The notes under the pieces: generated by a model
Seen by the model: only the letters and a program-made list of their open reading frames with translations
Databases searched by the model: none
Told to the model about the DNA's origin: nothing
Position numbers and translations under genes: made by a program
From: an uncultured Alphaproteobacteria bacterium
Lineage (GTDB): Bacteria > Pseudomonadota > Alphaproteobacteria > RF32 > CAG-239
Direction: 5' to 3'
DNA: 5,059 bases
Assembly: GCA_900551585.1 (NCBI GenBank)
Contig: URWU01000130.1
Span: 1 to 5,059 of the forward strand
In this document: positions 1 to 5,059 of the stretch, piece by piece
Position numbering within the stretch: position 1 is the first letter of the stretch
How the letters are laid out: the number at the start of each line of letters is the position of its first letter

Positions 1-39
1 GCTCCGTCTCGTGGGCTCGGAGATGTGTATAAGAGACAG
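1..39 (+). other. Illumina Nextera adapter left on the contig end (not genomic)
   Basis: Bases 6-39 match the Nextera Read 2 transposase adapter exactly, and bases 21-39 are the 19-base Tn5 mosaic end (AGATGTGTATAAGAGACAG). From memory, the preceding GCTCC fits the last five bases of a Nextera XT i7 index primer (N718). This is library sequence that was not trimmed before assembly. Read in frame, it adds the residues MYKRQ to the front of the first gene, a recurrent artefact in predicted proteins. Genuine DNA starts at base 40. It is not a mobile element of the organism. Confidence 0.97.
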
Positions 40-522
40 GAGCATGACGCCGACAGCCTGCGCCGCGATATTGAAAACAAGCTTTATGCTCAGAACCTGA
101 TTCCCGATTTGCGCGCCGATGTTTTGGAACTGGTTGAAAATCTGGATAAAATCATCAACCGTTTTGATGAAGTAGCTTATAAATTTTATATCGAACGCCC
201 TGATTTTCCAGCCGAATATCATATGCGTATGACCGAACTCTGCGAACAGGTCAGCGACTGCGCCGAAAACATGGCAATTGCTTCACGCGCTTTTTTCCGC
301 GATTTCAGCACGGTGCGGGATTATTCGCAAAAAGTATATTTCATCGAGCATGAAAGCGATATTACGTCCGGCCGCATGAAGGAAGCAATTTTTGATTCGG
401 AAATGCCTCTGGCCAACAAACTGCAATTAAGCAGCCTTATCAGCGAGGTTGCCGATATCGCCGATATTGCCGAAGACTGTGTTGACGAACTGCTTATTTT
501 CACGATTAAAAGGGATATTTAA
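40..522 (+). CDS. DUF47/PhoU-like phosphate transport accessory protein, 5'-truncated
   Basis: This is the C-terminal 160 residues of a DUF47-family (PhoU-like, formerly TIGR00153) protein. Family members are usually about 205-220 residues, so roughly the first 50 are missing beyond the contig end. The ATG at 25 lies inside adapter sequence and is not a real start; the first genuine codon is GAG at 40. The fragment is all-helical and acidic, and shows the two PhoU-like halves. EHDAD opens the fragment and EHESD recurs at residues 103-107 of the real sequence. Each is followed by a second acidic helix: ELVENLDKIINRFDEVA in the first half and EVADIADIAEDCVDEL in the second. In PhoU relatives such E/D-rich helices bind metal clusters. 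The stop codon overlaps the start of the PiT permease gene by one base, so the two are probably co-translated. The inferred role is a cytoplasmic partner or modulator of that permease. Family assignment is firm; the precise function is inferred from context. Confidence 0.87.
   Translation, partial: EHDADSLRRDIENKLYAQNLIPDLRADVLELVENLDKIINRFDEVAYKFYIERPDFPAEYHMRMTELCEQVSDCAENMAIASRAFFRDFSTVRDYSQKVYFIEHESDITSGRMKEAIFDSEMPLANKLQLSSLISEVADIADIAEDCVDELLIFTIKRDI
508..515 (+). promoter_or_regulatory. Ribosome binding site of the phosphate permease gene
   Basis: AAAAGGGA lies inside the last codons of the upstream gene, with its AGGG core seven bases before the ATG at 522. Together with the TAATG stop/start overlap, it supports ATG 522 as the start and suggests translational coupling. 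Confidence 0.7.
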
Positions 523-1571
523 TGGATATCAGCTATTTCATATTCTTAAGCAGCGGCTTATTTTTAGGCTGGTCTTTGGGCGCCAATGACGCCGCCAATG
601 TTTTCGGCACGGCCGTCGGAACCAAAATGGTCAGATTTAAAACTGCCGCCGTCATCGCCTCAGTCTTCATTATCATCGGTGCCGTCTTTGCCGGAGCCGG
701 CGCCAGCCGCACTTTGGAAGAACTCGGCAGCGTCAATGCCCTGCCCGGAGCTTTCATGGTTGCCCTGTCTGCCGCCATTGCCGTATATATGATGGTCAAC
801 AGCTCCATCCCCGTTTCAACCACCCAGGCCATTGTCGGCAGCATTGTCGGCTGGAACTTTTACAGCGGCCATGAAACAGACATGAGCATTCTCGCCAAAA
901 TCGTCAGCACCTGGGTTATCTGCCCGCTGCTGGCTGCCGCCATTGCCACCCTGCTCTACTTATTGATTAAATGTATTCTCAAACGTTCCAAACTGCACCT
1001 CATCAGCCAGGACTTATATACAAGGCTGGGGTTGATTGCCGCCTGCGCTTTCGGCGCTTATGCCTTAGGCGCTAATAACATCGCCAATGTTATGGGCGTT
1101 TTTGTTGAATCGGCACCTTTCCACCCGATAACAGCCGGACGCTTAACGTTCAGCAGCACACAGATTTTGTTTTTTATCGGCGGTTTAGCCATCAGCAGCG
1201 GTGTCTTCACTTATTCGCACAAAATTATCAAAACCATCGGGAAAGGCGTTATGTCTATGTCACCGATGATTGCCTGGATTGTCGTTGTTTCTCAGTCTGT
1301 TGTCTTGTTTATTTTTGCTTCACAGGGGCTGCAGTCTCTTTTAGCGGCACATAATCTGCCGACCGTTCCGTTGGTTCCGGTTTCCAGTTCACAGGCTGTT
1401 GTCGGCGCCATTATCGGTATCGGCATCGCCAAAGGCGGCCGCGGCATTCACTGGTCCATTCTGTGCAAAATCGCCGTCGGCTGGGTAACAACCCCGCTGA
1501 TTTCGGCATTAATCTGTTTTATTTCATTATTCTTTTTAGAAAATGTTTTCAATTTAGTCGTCTATCACTAA
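522..1571 (+). CDS. pit: PiT-family inorganic phosphate transporter
   Basis: A complete 349-residue inner-membrane permease of the PiT family (PHO4 domain, PF01384), which takes up inorganic phosphate by ion symport (H+ or Na+; the sequence does not tell which). The family's inverted-repeat architecture is plain. Repeat 1 has GANDAANVFGTAVG at residues 20-33, PVSTTQAIVG at 97-106 and TWVICP at 130-135. Repeat 2 has GANNIANVMGVF at 183-194, PVSSSQAVVG at 286-295 and GWVTTP at 320-325. The GAN(D/N) and P-V-S-(T/S)-(T/S)-Q elements line the phosphate site in the family. About ten hydrophobic segments can be seen. The hydrophilic loop between the halves (about 150-167) is short, as in compact bacterial and archaeal members and unlike the long loop of E. 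coli PitA. The start is fixed by the RBS at 508-515. The gene is coupled to the DUF47 gene upstream and closed by the terminator at 1598-1623. No operon promoter is visible because the upstream gene is cut off. Confidence 0.96.
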   Translation: MDISYFIFLSSGLFLGWSLGANDAANVFGTAVGTKMVRFKTAAVIASVFIIIGAVFAGAGASRTLEELGSVNALPGAFMVALSAAIAVYMMVNSSIPVSTTQAIVGSIVGWNFYSGHETDMSILAKIVSTWVICPLLAAAIATLLYLLIKCILKRSKLHLISQDLYTRLGLIAACAFGAYALGANNIANVMGVFVESAPFHPITAGRLTFSSTQILFFIGGLAISSGVFTYSHKIIKTIGKGVMSMSPMIAWIVVVSQSVVLFIFASQGLQSLLAAHNLPTVPLVPVSSSQAVVGAIIGIGIAKGGRGIHWSILCKIAVGWVTTPLISALICFISLFFLENVFNLVVYH

Positions 1572-1597
1572 AATTATTTTATCATCAATGACCAAGA

Positions 1598-1623
1598 AAA
1601 AGGCGGTTTAATAACCGCCTTTT
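1598..1623. terminator. Bidirectional intrinsic terminator between convergent genes
   Basis: A perfect 11-bp stem (1598-1608 with 1613-1623, GC core GGCGG/CCGCC) closes a four-base loop, TAAT. It has a T run on the right and an A run on the left, so it resembles a rho-independent terminator in both directions. It lies 26 bases past the stop of the PiT gene and 21 bases past the stop of the convergent exported-protein gene, so it probably serves both. Confidence 0.88.
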
Positions 1624-1644
1624 AATATGGATAACTTTGGAAGA

Positions 1645-2424
1645 CTAAAATCCTAAATCAAGATTATTCCAGCCTTTTTTAGCCGGCTTCGGAGCTTCTT
1701 CTTTAGGCTTGTCTGCGGCCCAGCTGCGAATGGGCTTCGGCCTTTTGCTGACCAATTCGCGCTGTTCGGGCGTCTGCGGCACACCGACCGGCAACAGCTG
1801 GTTTAACAAAGCCGGAGAAATAAAATCAACGCGATTCTTATTCAATGTATTAATCAGCGTATCAATAATCTTAGCGGCCGGTTTGGCATTGAAAACCTTA
1901 ACGCTGCCCGGATAATAAACGGTGAAAGAATAACAGGGAGAAGACAACAAAATATCAGTTGCGTCCACCCCTTTGATAAAGCGCAGAACAATTCTCGGAC
2001 GGATAACACATTCTTCGCGCACATTGAACAACACGTTTTTGCTGTTCATAAATAAATCAGACAGGATAATATTTTTAATCTCATCTTTAATCACGCCGCA
2101 AAAACCGGTAATAGCCATTGAATCAATACTGTAACCGTCATAATCATCAGGACGGCTGGCAACCTCATAGCAAAAGATTTTCTCGGCATTATTGATATTA
2201 TCCCAGGCAACGGGGCCGATAGCGGACAGGATTTCCGGCAGAACTTCTTTTCTCTGCGATTCTCTTTGGGTCTGCGTCGTTGTCTCATCATGACGGCGCC
2301 AGGCATTTTCATTTTGTTGGAAAGAAGTAACGCCCTCATTGGCAAAAATATCATCATCAGCCCGAACCGGTGAGGTACACAGACTAAAAAACAATCCCAG
2401 CAGCAACAGTTTTTGGTAATTCAT
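1645..2424 (-). CDS. Exported hypothetical protein with four cysteines
   Basis: I do not recognise this 259-residue protein. It starts with a clear Sec signal peptide: MNYQK, a Leu/Phe-rich core at residues 6-15, and a probable cleavage after VRA at residue 22. C16 lies in the signal core but is preceded by FSL, not a lipobox, so a lipoprotein is unlikely. The mature part has a charged, Gln/Thr/Arg-rich linker (about 36-60), then a folded region (about 61-213). That region holds four cysteines, C85, C109, C139 and C164, enough for two disulfides in the periplasm. The tail (214-259) is rich in Pro, Lys and Arg and ends in GWNNLDLGF; it looks disordered. The open frame extends nine codons further upstream to 2451, but AGGAGT at 2432-2437 sits eight bases before ATG 2424 and would fall inside that longer form. 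The gene converges on the PiT operon and is separated from the upstream fibre gene by a terminator, so it is probably transcribed alone. Confidence 0.8.
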   Translation of the reverse strand: MNYQKLLLLGLFFSLCTSPVRADDDIFANEGVTSFQQNENAWRRHDETTTQTQRESQRKEVLPEILSAIGPVAWDNINNAEKIFCYEVASRPDDYDGYSIDSMAITGFCGVIKDEIKNIILSDLFMNSKNVLFNVREECVIRPRIVLRFIKGVDATDILLSSPCYSFTVYYPGSVKVFNAKPAAKIIDTLINTLNKNRVDFISPALLNQLLPVGVPQTPEQRELVSKRPKPIRSWAADKPKEEAPKPAKKGWNNLDLGF

Positions 2425-2431
2425 AGCCAAT

Positions 2432-2437
2432 ACTCCT
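2432..2437 (-). promoter_or_regulatory. Shine-Dalgarno that decides the start of the exported protein
   Basis: On the minus strand AGGAGT precedes ATG 2424, with eight bases between its AGGAG core and the start codon. The two alternative ATGs at 2451 and 2448 have only AT-rich sequence before them. The hydrophobic core of the signal peptide also sits better when counted from Met 2424. Confidence 0.75.
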
Positions 2438-2449
2438 AATTTCCACATC

Positions 2450-2510
2450 ATAATATAATTGATTATTTTACATTACCAATAAAAAATTCAATTATGCTGA
2501 AAATATTATA
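2450..2510 (-). promoter_or_regulatory. Candidate promoter region of the exported-protein gene
   Basis: The AT-rich spacer holds several sigma-70-like possibilities on the minus strand. A perfect TATAAT lies at 2505-2510 but lacks a convincing -35 box. A second candidate is TTGGTA (2474-2479) with TATTAT (2450-2455) and an 18-base spacer. It would start transcripts near 2443, just upstream of the Shine-Dalgarno sequence and inside the longer reading frame. In DNA this AT-rich such matches arise by chance, so the region is better supported than either box. The rest of 2438-2542 shows nothing else recognisable. Confidence 0.35.
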
Positions 2511-2537
2511 ATAAATAAGTATGTTTATTTTGGCCAC

Positions 2538-2564
2538 AAAAAAATCCCCTCCGGAGAGGGGATT
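2538..2564 (-). terminator. Intrinsic terminator of the large fibre-like gene
   Basis: On the minus strand a 9-bp stem (AATCCCCTC with GAGGGGATT, 2543-2564) closes the loop TCCG and is followed by seven T (2538-2544, partly shared with the stem base). It starts 10 bases after the stop codon of the fibre-like gene. C(UCCG)G belongs to the very stable UNCG tetraloop family. It should insulate the exported-protein gene downstream. Confidence 0.92.
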
Positions 2565-2574
2565 GAAAGTTGAC

Positions 2575-5059
2575 TTACCAAACACCGTTATATTTCAGTT
2601 TGGGGTCATTGAGATTTTCTTTATACAGACTGTTAAGATAACCTTTGTTTCTGTCGCGAATATTATCCATTGTCTGCTTATGCGCCATATATTGGTCAAC
2701 ATGCTCTTCGCTGAAAGAAGTTCTGTCAAAGTAGCAGTAAACGGTGGCAATTGCCGACAGCTCTTCTTTGTAAACCGGGAACAAGTTCCAGAAGATGGTG
2801 TTGTCTGTAACACCTGTCGTGCTGATACCGATATCTTTGGCATAATCCAGATAGTCCATCGCCGGATAAATAAAGCCCATAATACCATGCCAGCCTTTGA
2901 ATTTTGTTTTTGCATCATCGGCATAATGAGCCTTAATGGTCGTATTCAACCAAGTGCTGACCTGGAAAGTATAAGGCGCATTGTACACATCAGCCCAATA
3001 CGGCGGAGGCGTAGACGAGACCAGGCTGCCGTCTAATTTGATGTTATTATTGCCGCCGTTATCATAAACATGGACGATGGTATCGCCGGTTCTGGAATAA
3101 CCGGAGCTGTTGCCCACTTCCACCTTATCACCGCGCGGATCTTTACGGGTTCCGAGCAGACGATAATTTTCTAATGAATCACCGGATTTTTTAACACCGA
3201 TAATACCGCCGGTATTGCCGGAACTGTCATTTTTAACCGAAACCGGAACACCTGCCTGAGCCATTGCAAAGCGGATAGGCGTAATGGTTGCAACCTTCAT
3301 ATAACCCGGAGGGCAGTTCGGCGTCGGAATAAAACCGAGCCACGGAGAAGTATCGCATTTGGTATTACCGCAATCCTCTAAACCGGATAACACCATTCCA
3401 TTCATGGTCGGAGACTTATAGGAACCGCCTGCACCGGTCGGCGCCCAGTTTCCGTCACCGCTTTTGACATAATAGGTATTATCCATAACGTAGATACCCT
3501 TATTGATAAAGTCAGGCAGAATATCACTCAAACGAGCACCACCACGGGTCGCAAGCTTAATATCATTCATCATTGACGTATAAGCGGGATTAACATCATA
3601 GTAGTAATTACTCGTTTCGCCGCCCAAATAGTTCGTCTCATCATAAGCACTGGTAACATTACTGACAAAACGATCCGCTTTAACATAACCTGTTGCCAGA
3701 CTATCAGTTTTCGTCGTATCAGCATTCCGTTCCATTTCAATAACGCCCTTACGAACATAAATGGAAGCAGTTTCAGTGGTCGGTTTGCTTGTTGCTGTTG
3801 GAGCAATCATCAAGACATCGTCTACACGGACGTCACTGTCATGGAAACTGACTCTGTCTCGGGCAGAAGCCGCGTTTCTTTCCACAACCATATTATCTTT
3901 ATTCGTATTAACGCCTAAGCGAATCTGCTTTGTTCCGTTGCTGCCGAATAAATTCGTCTTGTTAAACACGCCAATCATCGCATTATCGCCGGTACTGTTA
4001 CCGACAAGCGCGCCATATTGGCCGATACGGCCGCCCTGAGTGATAATACCATGGCCGTAATTGGCATCGATTTCACCGATTTTTGTATTATAGCCGGTCG
4101 AATTGGGACGATCGACAGACAGCTCGCCTTCATGAGTAGAATAAGTGCTTCCGACAACCAGATTATGCGTTTTCCAGCCATAAGTGGAACGATAAGGATT
4201 ATAAGTCGCACCGATTTTAATTGAGTCTGTTTCCGTATTGCCGACCTCTAAATTGTAACCGGGGAAATTTCCTTGTGACGCTTCATATCCAGCCTTAAAC
4301 ATCGACGGAGTCAGCACCATATTATATCCGGAAGAAGAAGTATTATAAGCGCCGTACACATCTTTATTGGCTGTCAAAACACCGCTATTATCAACATTCA
4401 CGCCATAATTATAAGAGTTTATCGGCGCTGCCAGTTTTGCGATATTAACGCCTGTTTCCAAGCTTGCTGCACCGCTTTCGACGTTGAAGTTATAATCCTT
4501 GTAATAACTGGGCGCGCCGGCTGCTTTACGAGCTGCTTTGAAAGTGCTCTCAACGCTGGCCGCGGAAGTACTGACATTCAGGTTATATGTATCGCCGGAC
4601 ATTTTCGTTCCGTGAATCTGGCCGTCAATCGTCGTATTGGCATTCGGGTCAATTTTAAATTGTGTATTCATAAAAGAAACCAGCTGCTCATTGGCGTTCA
4701 TAACCGTCGCATTATTATTTCCGGTCAATGACAAGAACGGCCAGTTGTTATAAATTCCGGCCTCCAGCTTGCCGCTCAAAGCTTTCATCGAACCATCTGT
4801 ACCATTAACATAAAACTGGGCATCATCAGGCGTGTGGTTTGTACCGACATATAATTGCTGTTTATGCTGCATATAACCGGCTTCGGCAATAAAATTCTCA
4901 CCGGCAGCTTTAAGGGTCGAGTCAATCAAACCCTGGCCGTCAACATGCAACACCGCATTATCAGAACCTGTGGCCGCTTTAATATTAATTGTATTATTGT
5001 TTGAGTCCCCAGCAGCAATAAGATTAGTAAGTTGGTCAATATTTTGTCCGCCCATATGG
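2575..5059 (-). CDS. Large repetitive fibre/adhesin-like surface protein, PilV-like C-terminus (N-terminus outside window)
   Basis: An 827-codon open stretch ends at a TAA (2575-2577) and is still open at the window edge, with a His codon before the Met at 5055. That Met has no visible Shine-Dalgarno, so the protein probably starts well upstream. Counting from this Met, residues 1-150 hold short beta-strand motifs typical of fibres (TINIKAATG, AVLHVDGQG, QLYVGT, QFYVNGTDGS followed by a Gly-x-Leu-x-Ala-Gly turn). Residues 155-344 form seven degenerate YN-x-x-V units. Residues 345-500 continue as Asn/Thr/Gly-rich beta sequence. A C-terminal module begins with GGARLSDILPDFINKGIYV (505-523), followed by C562, C567, C581 in NCPPGYMKVATITPIRF, and C774. 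The last 50 residues are charged and probably helical. Inference: a pilus-tip adhesin related to PilV of type IV/conjugative pili, or a phage-tail-fibre-like adhesin. The GARLSDILP and CPPGY elements favour the former, but I recognise them only by impression. No endosialidase or S74 chaperone motif is seen. The frame is intact. Confidence 0.85.
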   Translation of the reverse strand, partial: HMGGQNIDQLTNLIAAGDSNNNTINIKAATGSDNAVLHVDGQGLIDSTLKAAGENFIAEAGYMQHKQQLYVGTNHTPDDAQFYVNGTDGSMKALSGKLEAGIYNNWPFLSLTGNNNATVMNANEQLVSFMNTQFKIDPNANTTIDGQIHGTKMSGDTYNLNVSTSAASVESTFKAARKAAGAPSYYKDYNFNVESGAASLETGVNIAKLAAPINSYNYGVNVDNSGVLTANKDVYGAYNTSSSGYNMVLTPSMFKAGYEASQGNFPGYNLEVGNTETDSIKIGATYNPYRSTYGWKTHNLVVGSTYSTHEGELSVDRPNSTGYNTKIGEIDANYGHGIITQGGRIGQYGALVGNSTGDNAMIGVFNKTNLFGSNGTKQIRLGVNTNKDNMVVERNAASARDRVSFHDSDVRVDDVLMIAPTATSKPTTETASIYVRKGVIEMERNADTTKTDSLATGYVKADRFVSNVTSAYDETNYLGGETSNYYYDVNPAYTSMMNDIKLATRGGARLSDILPDFINKGIYVMDNTYYVKSGDGNWAPTGAGGSYKSPTMNGMVLSGLEDCGNTKCDTSPWLGFIPTPNCPPGYMKVATITPIRFAMAQAGVPVSVKNDSSGNTGGIIGVKKSGDSLENYRLLGTRKDPRGDKVEVGNSSGYSRTGDTIVHVYDNGGNNNIKLDGSLVSSTPPPYWADVYNAPYTFQVSTWLNTTIKAHYADDAKTKFKGWHGIMGFIYPAMDYLDYAKDIGISTTGVTDNTIFWNLFPVYKEELSAIATVYCYFDRTSFSEEHVDQYMAHKQTMDNIRDRNKGYLNSLYKENLNDPKLKYNGVW
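3256..3543 (-). other. C-terminal cysteine-containing module of the fibre-like protein
   Basis: This covers residues 505-600 of the visible part. The motif GGARLSDILPDFINKG marks the change from the Asn/Thr/Gly-rich shaft to a more compact module with a CGNTKC pair and then NCPPGYMKVATITPIRF. Spaced cysteines next to a CPxGY element suggest disulfide-stabilised folding outside the cytoplasm. In PilV-type proteins the segment after the shaft is the receptor-binding tip, and this module may be its counterpart. That equivalence is inference. Confidence 0.4.
4024..4593 (-). repeat. Seven degenerate protein-level repeats (YN-x-x-V units) in the fibre-like gene
   Basis: Seven seven-residue marks align in the translated protein: DTYNLNV (155), KDYNFNV (186), YNYGVNV (215), SGYNMVL (242), PGYNLEV (265), KTHNLVV (295) and TGYNTKI (320). 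The spacings are 31, 29, 27, 23, 30 and 25 residues. Between the marks each unit has small and polar residues. The DNA is not visibly repeated, so the copies are old and diverged, unlike a recently expanded tandem array. The pattern fits stacked beta strands of a fibre shaft. Confidence 0.6.

Noticed and set aside
21..39. Tn5 mosaic end read as evidence of an IS50/Tn5 element
   Set aside because: It is the terminal part of the full Nextera Read 2 adapter and sits exactly at the contig end, so it comes from library preparation, not the genome.
533..844. Open frame of 103 codons antisense to the phosphate permease
   Set aside because: It overlaps the highly conserved first PiT repeat on the opposite strand and reads as a low-complexity Ala/Lys/Thr/Met shadow of the real gene.
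2424..2542. A riboswitch or small RNA in the AT-rich intergenic stretch
   Set aside because: No stable GC-containing hairpin, conserved motif or second terminator is present apart from the fibre gene's own terminator. The region looks like a simple promoter spacer.
2521..3036. Open frame of 171 codons on the + strand opposite the fibre-like gene's 3' end
   Set aside because: It runs through the terminator hairpin and antisense to a clearly coding frame, has no Shine-Dalgarno, and its translation lacks domain-like features.
3427..3450. A CCGGT-containing stretch resembling the core of R64 shufflon sfx sites
   Set aside because: Only a short core matches, there is no second inverted copy nearby, and no recombinase or alternative C-terminal segments follow. 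Chance similarity is the simpler explanation.
5053..5055. Met at 5055 as the true start of the fibre-like protein
   Set aside because: The frame stays open to the window edge, no Shine-Dalgarno can be seen in the four remaining bases, and there is no signal peptide or prepilin leader after this Met.

Overview
The window is the end of an assembled contig, most likely metagenomic and from a Gram-negative bacterium of moderate GC content. It begins with 39 bases of Illumina Nextera adapter rather than genomic DNA, so genuine sequence starts at base 40. The Gram-negative reading rests on a Sec-exported, probably periplasmic protein with four cysteines in its mature part, and on a pilin- or fibre-like giant protein. 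An alphaproteobacterial origin is possible but is only an impression.

Left part, + strand (40-1571): a two-gene phosphate operon. A DUF47/PhoU-like protein, cut at its N-terminus by the contig end, overlaps by one base (TAATG) with a complete PiT-family inorganic phosphate transporter. This pairing is common in bacteria, and the PhoU-like protein is thought to modulate the permease. A strong hairpin at 1598-1623 ends the operon. It has A and T runs on both sides, so it can also terminate the convergent gene.

Middle, - strand (1645-2424): a small exported protein of unknown function with a clear signal peptide, four cysteines in the mature part and a charged, proline-rich tail. Its likely start is nine codons inside the longest open frame, where a good Shine-Dalgarno sequence lies. 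The AT-rich stretch upstream (2438-2542) holds its promoter candidates.

Right part, - strand (2575-5059): the C-terminal 827 residues of a very large surface-type protein that continues beyond the window. It reads as a beta-rich fibre: short strand motifs, then seven degenerate units marked by a YN-x-x-V motif, then a C-terminal module with cysteines and a GARLSDILPDFI motif. It ends at a textbook intrinsic terminator (2543-2564). The best guess is a PilV-like pilus-tip adhesin or a phage-tail-fibre-like adhesin. No shufflon recombinase, inverted segment or alternative C-terminal cassette is visible. There are no RNA genes, CRISPR arrays or insertion sequences, and no gene-free stretch longer than about 150 bases.
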